DNA of 64,000 nt from Anaerocolumna sp. AGMB13020 (GCF_033100115.1 NZ_CP136910.1:5658001-5722000), one strand, 5' to 3'; positions 9,206-18,694 are shown, numbered from the stretch's first letter. Notes: generated by a model from the letters alone, not told the origin. Numbers and translations are program-made.

Positions 9206-10732
9206 GTGCCAAAGCACACAGATTGGAGTTATATGAATATCAAACGTGCAAAAGAAGAGATTGTAAATACTGTTAAAGCCTATTTAAGCTGTGATGAAAA
9301 TGGAAATTATAAAATAGCAGCTATGAGACAACGTCCGCTTTTACTTATGGGACCTCCAGGTATCGGAAAAACACAGATTATGGAACAGGTGGCAAGAGAA
9401 TGTAATATCGCACTGGTGGCTTATACCATTACCCATCATACCAGACAGAGTGCAGTCGGACTGCCTTTTATAGAAAAGAAGGAGTATGGTGGTAAGAACT
9501 ATACGGTAACCGATTATTCCATGAGTGAGATCATAGCCTCCGTATATGAAAAACAGGAGAAAACCGGCTTGTCCCAGGGAATATTATTTATTGATGAAAT
9601 CAATTGTGTTTCAGAAACACTGGCACCAACCATGCTACAATTCCTGCAATACAAAACCTTTGGTAATCAGAAGGTACCAGAGGGCTGGATAATCATAGCA
9701 GCAGGTAATCCTCCGGAGTATAACAAATCGGTAAGAGAATTTGACTCCGTAACCTTGGACAGAGTTCGAAAAATTGAGATTGATCCGGATTTCGAGGTGT
9801 GGAAAGAATACGCCTATAAACAGGCAATTCATCCTGCCGTCATTCATTATCTGGATATACGCAGAGAGAACTTCTATCGATTTGAGACCACCCCTGATGG
9901 TGTATTCTTTTCAACTGCCAGAGGCTGGGAGGATTTATCGGAAATGTTATTGGTGCTTGAAGAGCTTTCAATTCCCGTCGATGCAGAATTTATTTATGAG
10001 TATATACAGCACGATAGAATTGCAAAAGATTTCTCCAATTACTATGAACTATACAATAAATACCGTAAGGATTATAAGATTGAAGAGATTCTGCAAGGCA
10101 ATTATTCCGATAATCTTCTTCATGGTTTGAAAGTTGCACCTTTTGATGAAAGATTGAATATGGTTGGGCTGCTCCTTGGCAGACTTGGGAGATCTTTCTT
10201 AGAGGCTGTAAGAACAGAGAGTTATATGGAGACATTATTTGAGTCTTTAAAGGATTATCTGGAGTTATTAGAATCAGAAGGCCAGAATCCTGTATTACAG
10301 CTTAAGACACTTATTGAAAGGGAAGAGGAGGACTTACGTCACCGGAAAGAAGAAGGTCTCCTTCATCGAAATGATGAAGTTGTAGCAAGAAAAAAACTTC
10401 ATAGACTGAAGCAATATCTTGAAAATCTAAGAGACAGGGATGTCGATGTACAAACCGCGAAAGAGATGGTCAAGGAGCTTTTTGCAACAGATAAAGACAA
10501 CAGAAATTCTGGTATCAGCAAGACCGGCAGTGAGCTTGAAAATACATTTATCTTTCTTGAAATGGTTTTTGGTGAAGGACAGGAGCTGGCTATTTTTGTA
10601 ACAGAGCTTTCCGTTAATTATTATAGTGCCAGGTTTATAGCGGAACATGGTTCAGATAAATATTACACTTATAATAAAAGTTTATTGTTTGGAGAAAGAC
10701 AGGAAGAAATTACAAGAAATATGGAAAAATAA
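9206..10732 (+). CDS. MoxR-family AAA+ ATPase
   Basis: The protein has up to 508 residues. Walker A is GPPGIGKT and Walker B is ILFIDEIN, followed by the sensor-1 segment IIIAAGNPPEYN and an arginine-finger region LDRVRKIEID. This order is typical of MoxR AAA ATPases. A long C-terminal helical region (about 230-508) is rich in charged residues and probably contacts the VWA partner. The GTG start at 9206 lies two bases past the VWA stop codon and has AGGAA upstream; ATG 9233 with GGAG four bases upstream is an equally possible start. Together with the VWA and LRR genes it forms one operon, likely a metal-insertion or protein-remodelling machine; the client is unknown. Confidence 0.85.
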   Translation: MPKHTDWSYMNIKRAKEEIVNTVKAYLSCDENGNYKIAAMRQRPLLLMGPPGIGKTQIMEQVARECNIALVAYTITHHTRQSAVGLPFIEKKEYGGKNYTVTDYSMSEIIASVYEKQEKTGLSQGILFIDEINCVSETLAPTMLQFLQYKTFGNQKVPEGWIIIAAGNPPEYNKSVREFDSVTLDRVRKIEIDPDFEVWKEYAYKQAIHPAVIHYLDIRRENFYRFETTPDGVFFSTARGWEDLSEMLLVLEELSIPVDAEFIYEYIQHDRIAKDFSNYYELYNKYRKDYKIEEILQGNYSDNLLHGLKVAPFDERLNMVGLLLGRLGRSFLEAVRTESYMETLFESLKDYLELLESEGQNPVLQLKTLIEREEEDLRHRKEEGLLHRNDEVVARKKLHRLKQYLENLRDRDVDVQTAKEMVKELFATDKDNRNSGISKTGSELENTFIFLEMVFGEGQELAIFVTELSVNYYSARFIAEHGSDKYYTYNKSLLFGERQEEITRNMEK

Positions 10733-10862
10733 GCTATTTTGACATTTCTTCTAGGATATATTTACTAATTTGTCGATGTATGGTATTATGAAAAAAATCA
10801 ACACCAGATAAATACAGTATTAGAGGTCTGGTATCGGCATTAGGATAATAGGAGGAAAGCCT

Positions 10863-13565
10863 ATGGACATATCAGAGAAATATAACCGAGCAATTATTGA
10901 AAATATGATAAGTGGTTATGCGCTTCACAGTATTGTTACCGATGAAGACGGAAATCCGGTTGATTACAAATTCATTGATGTTAACAAAGCCTTTGAGGAT
11001 TATACGGGTCTTAGCAAAACACAGGTAATTGGACGTACAATTCGGGAAGTGGAACCCAATATAAAAGATGATACAATAAATTGGATCGAGTTTTATGGTA
11101 AGGTAGCACTTACAGGCAAGCCAGACAGTGTAGAGGATTATTCAAGGGCTTTTAAACGATGGTACCGAGTAAATGCCTATTGTCCGGAAATTGGTTATTT
11201 TGCTGTGATTTTTATAGATATAACGGAACTTAAGCTGCAAGCTGAAGCACTGAAAGAAAAAAATAAAGCCCTGACCCTGCTTGGGTCGGAAATTAAGACA
11301 AATGAGCAGCGGCTTAACAAAGCCCAGAAAATTGCCGGAGTCGGCAACTGGGAACTGGAGCTTAAAGATTATACCTTGTGGGCGTCAGAGGAAGCATTCA
11401 GTATGTATGGTCTTGATCGGACGACTCCCTATATTCCTTTTCAGGTGGCAAAGAAAATTCCGCTTCCGGAGTATCGGGCAAATCTCGACGATGCATTGCA
11501 AAAGCTGCTGGAGGCTGATACCCCCTATGATCTCATCTATGAAATAGAAACAAAAGAGAAGGAGAAGAAGTTCATCCATTCTCTTGCGGAAACAGAAAAA
11601 GATTTAGAGGGCAGGCCTACCAAAGTACTCGGAGTGATGGTGGATGTTACAAAGGATATTTTGCGTGAGAAAGAGCTTAACAAGAAAAATGAAGAATTAT
11701 CTTCGCTTTATGAAGAGATACTGGCTTCCGAGGAGGAATTAAAACAACAAAATGAAGTCCTGTTTCAAAAAAACGAGGAGATTACTGCTCTCTATGAAGA
11801 AGTTACAGCTCAGGAAGAGGAATTAAAGCATAATTACAACCAGTTGATCGAGAGTATGGAGAAACTTAAGAAAAGTGAAGCAATCAACAGTCTGGTACTG
11901 GAGGCTTCTGCAGAAGGCATATGGCATCTTGATATAGCAAAGGACGAATATATGATATCCCACAGCTTTTTAGGCGTATTAGGATATTCCTCCAAGGAGA
12001 TTAAGAGTATTACGGACCTTCTGGATTTGATTCATCCAGAAGATAAAGACCGGGTGATTAAATTTATAAATGAACATACCAATGGCTTAGCGGATAAATT
12101 TGAGTCAGACTACCGGATCAGATGTAAGGATGGTACTTATAAATGGGTAAAATCAACAGGTAAGATACTTTTTGACTGTAGCGGAGAACCTTATATAATG
12201 GCGGGTTCGTTTCAGGATCTGACAAAATTGAAAGAGCAGCAGCTGGAGCTGGAGCATTTAGCCTATCACGATATCTTAACGGATCTTCCCAACAGAAGCC
12301 TTTTTTTACAGGAACTTGAAAAAGCACTGGCTGAGGCTGTGAAGAAGGATAAGATGCTTGCCGTAATTTTTATTGACCTGGACAATTTTAAGGATGTAAA
12401 CGATACCTTCGGGCATAGCACGGGAGACAATCTGCTGCAATCTCTTGCTTATCGATTAAAGGATTATATTAGGAAGCAGGATATGCTAACAAGGCTTGGC
12501 GGTGATGAATTTGCTCTGATGATTACCGATATTGAAAGTGAGACGGAGGTTTTTGATTTCTGCCAGGGTATCAAAGAAAAAATACTGGAGCCTTTTTTGT
12601 TTAATGGATATCGCTTTAATATCAGTCCCAGTATGGGTATTGCTATGTATCGCGGTAATGAGACCAATGGCGAAGAACTGCTTAAGAATGCGGATACTGC
12701 CATGTATCGGTCTAAGAACCTTGGTAAGAACACCATACAGATGTTTCAGGATTATATGAGAACGGACATGCTCCACAGGATAACAGTTGAGAGTCACCTG
12801 CGCTCAGCATTAAAAGATAATAAATTCACGCTCCATTATCAGCCCCAGGTGTGTTTGAAGACCGGTCGTATAAGAGCATTTGAAGCCTTGGTACGTTGGA
12901 CGGATGAAGAGCTTGGAATTATCTCTCCGATGGAATTTATACCGGTTGCTGAAAGTGCAGGACTAATAGTTCCCTTAGGTCAGTGGATTCTGGCAGAAGC
13001 ATGTAAAGAAGCGCAGAGAATAAACAGCGAGGGTGAAAATATCCTCATTTCCGTTAATATTTCTGCAGTACAATTAAAGCAGCTGGATTTTGTGGAGCTT
13101 GTTAAAAGAGTACTGCTTGAAACCGGGTTAAGAGCAGAACTTCTGGAATTGGAGGTTACAGAAACTACCTTAATCAGTTCTTTTGAAACGACTATTGAAA
13201 TGTTTGAAGAACTTAGAAAAATGGGCGTTAAGATATCACTGGATGATTTCGGTACAGGATACTCCTCCTTAAGCTACCTGAAAAAGCTTCCCATTGATAC
13301 CCTAAAGATCGACCAGAGCTTTATAAAAGATCTGGACAAGGAATGCATAGAAAAAGAAATAACGGAATCCATTGTATCTTTGGTGCATAAATTAAATATC
13401 GAGGTTATTGCAGAAGGCGTGGAAACCGGTAAGCAATTGGCTTATCTGATGCAATGTAAATGTGATAATATACAGGGTTATCTGATAAGTAAACCGGTTC
13501 CGGCCCAGCACGCCAAAGATATTGTCAGTAGGAATTATAAAGCATATATGGGAGTTTATGTATAG
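10863..13565 (+). CDS. Multi-PAS GGDEF-EAL cyclic di-GMP signalling protein
   Basis: The protein has 900 residues and no membrane segment. Two PAS-like domains (about 1-125 and 150-270) are followed by a coiled coil with a repeated pattern (SLYEEILASEEELKQQNE, ALYEEVTAQEEELKHN). A third PAS/PAC (about 345-460), GGDEF (about 465-625) and EAL (about 640-890) follow. The cyclase signature GGDEF is intact at residue 546 and has an upstream RKQD that fits the RxxD inhibitory site. The phosphodiesterase part keeps EAL (674-676), VNISAVQ, EVTETT, DDFGTGYSSL, LKID and VIAEGVE. Both activities could therefore exist and the PAS domains would choose between them. AGGAGGAAA precedes ATG 10863. Confidence 0.92.
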   Translation: MDISEKYNRAIIENMISGYALHSIVTDEDGNPVDYKFIDVNKAFEDYTGLSKTQVIGRTIREVEPNIKDDTINWIEFYGKVALTGKPDSVEDYSRAFKRWYRVNAYCPEIGYFAVIFIDITELKLQAEALKEKNKALTLLGSEIKTNEQRLNKAQKIAGVGNWELELKDYTLWASEEAFSMYGLDRTTPYIPFQVAKKIPLPEYRANLDDALQKLLEADTPYDLIYEIETKEKEKKFIHSLAETEKDLEGRPTKVLGVMVDVTKDILREKELNKKNEELSSLYEEILASEEELKQQNEVLFQKNEEITALYEEVTAQEEELKHNYNQLIESMEKLKKSEAINSLVLEASAEGIWHLDIAKDEYMISHSFLGVLGYSSKEIKSITDLLDLIHPEDKDRVIKFINEHTNGLADKFESDYRIRCKDGTYKWVKSTGKILFDCSGEPYIMAGSFQDLTKLKEQQLELEHLAYHDILTDLPNRSLFLQELEKALAEAVKKDKMLAVIFIDLDNFKDVNDTFGHSTGDNLLQSLAYRLKDYIRKQDMLTRLGGDEFALMITDIESETEVFDFCQGIKEKILEPFLFNGYRFNISPSMGIAMYRGNETNGEELLKNADTAMYRSKNLGKNTIQMFQDYMRTDMLHRITVESHLRSALKDNKFTLHYQPQVCLKTGRIRAFEALVRWTDEELGIISPMEFIPVAESAGLIVPLGQWILAEACKEAQRINSEGENILISVNISAVQLKQLDFVELVKRVLLETGLRAELLELEVTETTLISSFETTIEMFEELRKMGVKISLDDFGTGYSSLSYLKKLPIDTLKIDQSFIKDLDKECIEKEITESIVSLVHKLNIEVIAEGVETGKQLAYLMQCKCDNIQGYLISKPVPAQHAKDIVSRNYKAYMGVYV

Positions 13566-13734
13566 GGAATGTATAGCAGCAAAAGTAATAAGAATAGGTT
13601 TATTGAAACGAAATGTGTACGATAACAAAGGTATACTTTTAATTTAATATTGCTGGGCTGTGTGCCAAACAGATTTCATCAGAGAGGGTGGGCAGGTGTC
13701 CAAATCCAGCACATGAGAAAAGAGCCTTTTAATA

Positions 13735-13774
13735 AAAATCACTGAACTTATTTAGAGTATCAGTGATTTTTTTT
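13735..13774 (+). terminator. Strong Rho-independent terminator after the GGDEF-EAL gene
   Basis: AAAATCACTGA (13735-13745) pairs perfectly with TCAGTGATTTT (13760-13770), followed by a T run. The 313-base gap before the sigma factor gene also holds a nested repeat (TGCTGG 13651-13656 with CCAGCA 13706-13711, enclosing TGCC/GGCA) that could fold in the 3' untranslated RNA, and a TGTAACC at 13810-13816 that resembles an ECF-type -35 box. Confidence 0.85.
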
Positions 13775-13878
13775 ACCGTGGTAGAAGTTTTTAAAAATTT
13801 GAGATGTATTGTAACCTTTTATGATTCTCATTTGTATTATTAGTGAAAGGCCTTTCAAACAGATCAAGGAGCATGCTT

Positions 13879-14361
13879 ATGAAAACATCAGTAGAAATAC
13901 TGGTTGAAAAATATCGAAGTAATCTTTATGCGGTGGCATTTAATATATGCAAAAACGCACAGGATGCTGAAGACGTTGTCCAGGATACCTTCATCCAGTA
14001 TTTATCACACAAAAAAGCTTTTGAATCCGATGAGCATATCCGTGCTTGGCTTATCCGGGTGACAATTAACAAGGCAAAGAATAAGAACAATACTTTTTTC
14101 AGACGGAATTCGTTGCCATTGGAGAATTACATAGAAACATTGACTTTCGAGACGGAAGAATCTTCCGAATTATTTGAAACAGTGATGAAACTCCCGGAAA
14201 AGTATCGCATTGTCATTCATCTGTTTTACTACGAGGATTATTCTGTGAATGAAATCGCAGATATTTTGAAGGTGACGCCGAGCAATGTAAAAGTAAGGTT
14301 ATCGCGTGGAAGAATGTCGCTTCGCAACACATTAAAGGAGGTATGGGAAGATGACGAATAA
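13879..14361 (+). CDS. ECF-type RNA polymerase sigma-70 factor
   Basis: The protein has 160 residues. Region 2 (about 7-70) contains YRSNLYAVAFNICKNAQDAEDVVQDTF, the core-binding and -10 recognition helix of ECF sigma factors. Region 4 (about 105-155) contains LPEKYRIVIHLFYYEDYSVNEIADIL followed by the recognition helix PSNVKVRLSRGR. ATG 13879 is preferred because AAGGAG lies 7 bases upstream; GTG 13843 and ATG 13873 are poorer. Its end overlaps the next gene by 11 bases. Such pairs encode a sigma factor and its membrane anti-sigma factor. A TGTAACC motif about 65 bases upstream may be an autoregulated promoter. Confidence 0.88.
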   Translation: MKTSVEILVEKYRSNLYAVAFNICKNAQDAEDVVQDTFIQYLSHKKAFESDEHIRAWLIRVTINKAKNKNNTFFRRNSLPLENYIETLTFETEESSELFETVMKLPEKYRIVIHLFYYEDYSVNEIADILKVTPSNVKVRLSRGRMSLRNTLKEVWEDDE

Positions 14362-14959
14362 GGAAAAATACAAACAGGCGTTTTCTGCAATTCATGCCTC
14401 TGACAATTTTTCTTTGGAGGTAGAAAAAATGGAAAGAACAACTAAACAGCATAAATTTAAAACCATGATTGCTTCTGTTGCTGCGTGTGTGATGATTGCA
14501 GGTTGCGCCACAGTTGCTTATGCCGCAGATGTAGGAGGAATTCAACGCACCATCCAGCTTTGGATTCACGGCGATCAGACAAAGGCAACCATTCAGTTTG
14601 ATGGAAACGGGAGTTACAGCATGGACTATACTGATAACGAAGGAAATGTGAAGCATCAAGGTGGAGGTGGAGTTGCAATTGCACCTGACGGAACCGAAAC
14701 ACCCGCATCGGAAGAAGAACTCCTGGAGCAGTTGACGGCCCCGGATGTGGAATATGAGGACGACGGCTCCGTTTGGGTCTACTGGTTGGATCAAAAAGTT
14801 GACATCACCGATATGTTTGAGAACGGCGTTTGCTATGTTAAACTCGAAAGTAACAAGGAAACCTTGTACATGACCATAAAGCATCAAAACGGTTTTGCTA
14901 CCAGCCCGTATAGATACCTGAGCCCGTCTGAGTTTGATGATATATTAGGTACAGACTAA
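14351..14959 (+). CDS. Probable membrane anti-sigma factor, single-pass
   Basis: The protein has 202 residues. A short cytoplasmic N-terminus (MTNKEKYKQAFSAIHAS) is followed by one hydrophobic segment at about 36-54 (KTMIASVAACVMIAG, ending AYAAD). A C-terminal extracellular domain of about 145 residues, acidic and Gly-rich, follows. Gene overlap with the ECF sigma gene and this topology fit an anti-sigma factor; the N-terminal part would bind the sigma factor and the outer domain would sense the envelope signal. I do not see a ZAS zinc motif. The coding region is visibly richer in GC than its neighbours, which suggests that the pair was acquired. Confidence 0.65.
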   Translation: MTNKEKYKQAFSAIHASDNFSLEVEKMERTTKQHKFKTMIASVAACVMIAGCATVAYAADVGGIQRTIQLWIHGDQTKATIQFDGNGSYSMDYTDNEGNVKHQGGGGVAIAPDGTETPASEEELLEQLTAPDVEYEDDGSVWVYWLDQKVDITDMFENGVCYVKLESNKETLYMTIKHQNGFATSPYRYLSPSEFDDILGTD

Positions 14960-14990
14960 ATCAGAGATTATGTAACAAGACCATTTCTAA

Positions 14991-15036
14991 AACAGCCGAC
15001 AGGCGCTCTTCTTGAGCATCTGTCGGCTGTTTGTTT
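14991..15036 (+). terminator. Terminator after the sigma/anti-sigma pair
   Basis: AACAGCCGACAG (14991-15002) pairs perfectly with CTGTCGGCTGTT (15020-15031), followed by TGTTTT. An inner GCGCTC/GAGC stem extends it. Confidence 0.85.
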
Positions 15037-15190
15037 TGATAATACTGCCTGTGGCTTGCTTTGCTTTATTGATACCGTTCTTTATAAGAACATCTCATTT
15101 GCCTTTTTAGTATAGTATGTAATTTACCAAGTATTCGTCTTTTGACTTCATCAGCAACTAAAAACATTCTATAGAATAATACTCCGTGAA

Positions 15191-16171
15191 TTACTCAGCA
15201 ATAGCAGCTACTTCTTTGTATTTTTTATTATTCGTATATAATTCCTTTGTATAAGGATTCGTTTTTGTCTTAATTGTTCTGATAACCATATATGCAAGAA
15301 CGGCAATATTGGACAGAAGTGAAATTACACCAAAGAACATAAGAGCCGTTTCGTTATAGGTGGATTGAATTGCATAAGCACCTTTGTCGATGAAAGCAGG
15401 TACTGTCTGGGCAAACATACACCAGATTGCAAGGGTATGAGCACGATGCTGAAGCCAGGCGCCTTTTCCCACTGTGAAAGCACAAAGCGTAGGAGCGAGA
15501 AGTAAAGCAAAACCGCAATACCAGGAATGTCCGGGCAGGCAGTTATAGGTATAAGTAAAGTTCCATAAATCATAAGCAATAATCCAGAACCAGAGCATGT
15601 CCGGCCATACCATATCCTGACTTTTGTCCGCAGCTGTTTTTTTACGGAGTTTAATACCTAACCAACCGGTAATGGTAATAATATTTAAGATTCCTGCTGT
15701 GGCATTTAAGAAATTCCAGGGACCACCAAGAACAAACATAGAACCGTCGGAAAGAATACCACCGCCGTTATATTGAATACCAACTTCTATATCACGGGCA
15801 ACTGCTTCCATGATATTGATTGCAAGAATAAGAGGGGGGAAGCATAAAGCCCATTTCTTATCTGCAAGACGCCATTCCTTTCCGGTTTTTTTATTGGTTC
15901 CCTTTAAATATCTGATAAGCCAGAAACCAAGACAGCCTGCTGTAGCAGAATATACTTTGGCAAGATGGAACCAGTCGGTGTAGGTCGTATCCTTTAATAC
16001 TGTGAACCACAGGACGGAAAGTACGACAGGTAAAACGGTAAAAGTGAATAAACCAACATACTTAAATCTTCTGGTAACCTCATTTAAGGCAAACAGAAGT
16101 ACGAATACCAGCAGCCATACTCCCCAGGTACTTAAGAAAGTGGCACCGCTGCCATAATTAAATTGAAACAT
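15191..16171 (-). CDS. DUF5692-family integral membrane protein
   Basis: The protein has 326 residues and eight to nine hydrophobic segments; the first is WGVWLLVFVLLFALNEVTRR. Many conserved aromatic and charged residues lie between helices (DTTYTDWFHLAKVYSATAG, MVWPDMLWFWIIAYDLWNF, CLPGHSWYCG). This matches the DUF5692 family of clostridial membrane proteins, whose function is not known to me. ATG 16169-16171 is preferred because GGGAGGAT lies upstream; the frame extends to GTG 16186 without a better signal. It is transcribed divergently from the duplicated HTH-TPR regulator, with clustered CAGATA/TATCTG sites in between, so it is a likely regulatory target. Confidence 0.75.
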   Translation of the reverse strand: MFQFNYGSGATFLSTWGVWLLVFVLLFALNEVTRRFKYVGLFTFTVLPVVLSVLWFTVLKDTTYTDWFHLAKVYSATAGCLGFWLIRYLKGTNKKTGKEWRLADKKWALCFPPLILAINIMEAVARDIEVGIQYNGGGILSDGSMFVLGGPWNFLNATAGILNIITITGWLGIKLRKKTAADKSQDMVWPDMLWFWIIAYDLWNFTYTYNCLPGHSWYCGFALLLAPTLCAFTVGKGAWLQHRAHTLAIWCMFAQTVPAFIDKGAYAIQSTYNETALMFFGVISLLSNIAVLAYMVIRTIKTKTNPYTKELYTNNKKYKEVAAIAE

Positions 16172-16242
16172 GATAAATCCTCCCACATTTTAGATAATGT
16201 TATACCGCAATTATACCTGCCGTTTTCGGAGAATAGCAATAG

Positions 16243-16304
16243 ACAGATACCCTGTTTTGTACAAATATCTGTATAAAGTTACAGATAATAAGAAAATACG
16301 TATT
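16243..16304. promoter_or_regulatory. Cluster of CAGATA/TATCTG inverted sites in a divergent intergenic region
   Basis: ACAGATA (16243-16249), TATCTGT (16266-16272) and TACAGAT (16280-16286) occur within 44 bases. ATCTGTA (16267-16273) and TACAGAT form a 7-base inverted repeat with a 6-base spacer. A perfect AATACGTATT palindrome is at 16295-16304. They lie upstream of the regulator promoter and are good candidates for regulator binding. Confidence 0.45.
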
Positions 16305-16310
16305 ATTTCG

Positions 16311-16339
16311 TTGACTAATTCTGCTATTATTAGTATTGT
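16311..16339 (+). promoter_or_regulatory. Promoter of the duplicated HTH-TPR regulator
   Basis: TTGACT (16311-16316) and TATTGT (16334-16339) are 17 bases apart, giving a transcription start near 16346. This makes the in-frame ATG at 16346 unlikely as translation start and supports TTG 16373. Confidence 0.6.
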
Positions 16340-16372
16340 AGTTTTATGTCAATGGAAAAAGGAAGTGTGAGT

Positions 16373-18238
16373 TTGAAGCAGAACAGCATAGGTCGGTTTA
16401 TACATATATTACGTACGAGAAACAACATATCGCAAGGCAGGCTAAGCAAAGGTTTATGCTCCATTGCGACATTATCCAGAATAGAACTAGGTGAGAGGAT
16501 ACCTGACAAATTCCTGATGGATGCACTGTTTCAAAGATTGGGAAAGTCTCCGGATAAATTTGAAGTGTTATTGGCCGAAAAAGATTATTCTCTTTATGAA
16601 AAGAGAAAAGATATAGAAAAAGCGTTATTTTTAAACGATTATGCTCTTGCAAATGAATTGCTTTTGGAGTACCAGCATAAGAAGGAATGTAAAGGAAGCC
16701 TGCATGAGCAGTTTGTGTTAAAGGTAAGCGGAATATTAGACTATGAAGATAGAAATGACATTGATCAGGCCCTGGAGAAATTCCTGGCAGCGCTAAAATG
16801 TACCTTGCCACATTGGAAGTATGGGGAGTTGAGAGGGCAGCTGTTAAGTCTTGAAGAAATTGATTTGTTTCTGCTCATTTCCATGTCATATGCAAAAAAG
16901 AATAAGACCTACGATGTGATTGTCAGGTTAAAAGAGCTTATTGAATATATAGAAAATGGGTATACCGATGAAGAGGAAAAGGTTAAAGTGTATCCCAAAG
17001 CGGCATATCTTCTGGTAAAGTTTTATTGCAAGAAGGGAAACTATCTGTCAGCAGAGGATTTATGCGAGAAAGCCATAGATATTTTAACATCAAACGGTGT
17101 AATAGTCGGTTTGGCGGATTTACTTCTATTGTTTGTGGAAATTCTCAACAAAAACGGCAAGGATGTAAAAGAAAAGAAAGTACGCTTACAGCTGGCTTCT
17201 TTATTAAAAGTTTATGAGGAATATGATATAAAATTACTATTCCCTTCTGATACTGCCATTATTGTCAAGAACATTCAAAATGATATTTATCTTATGGGAG
17301 AATTAATAAAAGCAAACCGGGTTACGGTCAAAATCAGCCAGGAGAATTTAAGCAGTGACATATGTGCAGCAGAATCCTTATCCAGAATAGAATCCGGTAA
17401 AAGAGCCCCCAGAAATAAGAATTATGAAGCGATTGCAGGACGGCTTGGGATTGCAAAAGATATTTATAACACTACCATTGAAGCGGAAACCTACGATATC
17501 TTAGAGACGAAAAGAGATATTGACCGAATGTTGTTTGGCCATCAGATCGAAAATGCGTGGGCATCTTATATGAGGCTTAAGAAGCTTCTTACGGCAAAAA
17601 CCAATGAAAATAAGCAGTATCTTTCTTATATGGAAGCAATTCTTCATTATCAGGCAAAGAAGATAGGTACTAAGACAGCACTTAAGAAAATGGAGAAAGC
17701 TCTTGAATATACTCTGAAAAATTATAAAGACATAGCTCTTTGCAGCTGCATACTTTCCAGGCAGGAAGCCTTTATTTTAAATCAGATTGCAATCCTCACC
17801 TTTGATACCGGTCAGAAGAAGCAGGCAATCGATATTTTACGGTCAGTTTCAAAAAGTTATGAAAATAGTAAGATTGATTTGAAATATCATTCTGTCCAAT
17901 ATCTTTTAGTCCTGCAGAATTTGTCTATGTATCTGGAAGAAGACGATCAGTTGGAGGCAGCAATCGAAATTTGTGACAAAGCAATAAAACTGGCGTTAAA
18001 ATGTGCAAAAGGAAATTTCCTGTCCAGATTTATTACAAACAAAGCTTTTACTTTGGAAAGAATAGACATGGAGAACCAGACAGAGTTATATGAAAAAACC
18101 TGCCGATTGTATTATCAGCAGGCTTATTCATTGAGTGAGCTAATGAAAGACCCCTCGACCCATAGCATTGTAGGAGAATACTATAAGCTAAAGTATAATG
18201 AATCGGCAGATTCTCATTTAGAAACTACCGATTACTAG
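16373..18238 (+). CDS. Large HTH-TPR regulator with tandemly duplicated HTH and TPR halves
   Basis: The protein has 621 residues from TTG 16373 (AAGGAAG 8 bases upstream). It is built twice. Half one has an XRE-type HTH (IGRFIHILRTRNNISQGRLS, then SRIELGERIPD) followed by TPR-like helices. Half two starts near residue 325 with LIKANRVTVKISQENLS and SRIESGKRAPRN, again followed by helices. The segments after each HTH also match (YEKRKDIEKALFLND against LETKRDIDRMLFGHQ). HTH-TPR proteins of the Rgg/PlcR type bind secreted peptides through the TPR part. Two DNA heads in one chain suggest a single polypeptide mimicking the usual dimer. No obvious signal peptide gene is adjacent. Confidence 0.8.
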   Translation: MKQNSIGRFIHILRTRNNISQGRLSKGLCSIATLSRIELGERIPDKFLMDALFQRLGKSPDKFEVLLAEKDYSLYEKRKDIEKALFLNDYALANELLLEYQHKKECKGSLHEQFVLKVSGILDYEDRNDIDQALEKFLAALKCTLPHWKYGELRGQLLSLEEIDLFLLISMSYAKKNKTYDVIVRLKELIEYIENGYTDEEEKVKVYPKAAYLLVKFYCKKGNYLSAEDLCEKAIDILTSNGVIVGLADLLLLFVEILNKNGKDVKEKKVRLQLASLLKVYEEYDIKLLFPSDTAIIVKNIQNDIYLMGELIKANRVTVKISQENLSSDICAAESLSRIESGKRAPRNKNYEAIAGRLGIAKDIYNTTIEAETYDILETKRDIDRMLFGHQIENAWASYMRLKKLLTAKTNENKQYLSYMEAILHYQAKKIGTKTALKKMEKALEYTLKNYKDIALCSCILSRQEAFILNQIAILTFDTGQKKQAIDILRSVSKSYENSKIDLKYHSVQYLLVLQNLSMYLEEDDQLEAAIEICDKAIKLALKCAKGNFLSRFITNKAFTLERIDMENQTELYEKTCRLYYQQAYSLSELMKDPSTHSIVGEYYKLKYNESADSHLETTDY

Positions 18239-18574
18239 CGTGGTTTACTAATTAATGTTATTGATTGTCTCTGGAATTAATTGATTTTATAAGCTAATGT
18301 TACAGGAATAAGGGATAAGATAACATGACGTTATTGGAGAATTATCTGTAAATTTCTGTTTCATTTCGAAATATTACAGTATTTTCAACATTATTTAGTG
18401 AAATATAATCTAGTTAGAAAAAATATACAGGTTGATTTATTGCTGTATGATTTCGTGTATATTCCCAAATGCCTTATATTAAAGCCTTTTTACAACAGGA
18501 AAAAGAAAAAAATTATAACCAACTTATTAAATCAGAATTGTATGTATTTCTTGTTTTATTTCATTCCTTTTGTA

Positions 18575-18610
18575 TGGCATATCGCATCTTTAAGCGGATG
18601 CGGTATGCCA
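18575..18610. repeat. 14-bp near-perfect inverted repeat without a T tract
   Basis: TGGCATATCGCATC (18575-18588) pairs with GATGCGGTATGCCA (18597-18610) with one wobble, around an 8-base loop. Neither strand has a T run after it. It lies in the 456-base gap between the HTH-TPR gene and the glutathione peroxidase gene (18239-18694), where I see no convincing gene. It may be a 3' processing hairpin or a repeat element. Confidence 0.6.
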
Positions 18611-18694
18611 GTGTAACGGAGAGGGACTGTAATGTATAATAAACCGTGTTGCATTTCTTCTTAAACAGCTTCATGTGTTAGCATACTCACTATA

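Noticed and set aside
18398..18616. 72-codon frame with GTG start that might encode a signalling peptide for the HTH-TPR regulator
   Set aside because: No ribosome binding site, no secretion signal of peptide pheromones, and its end is the inverted repeat.
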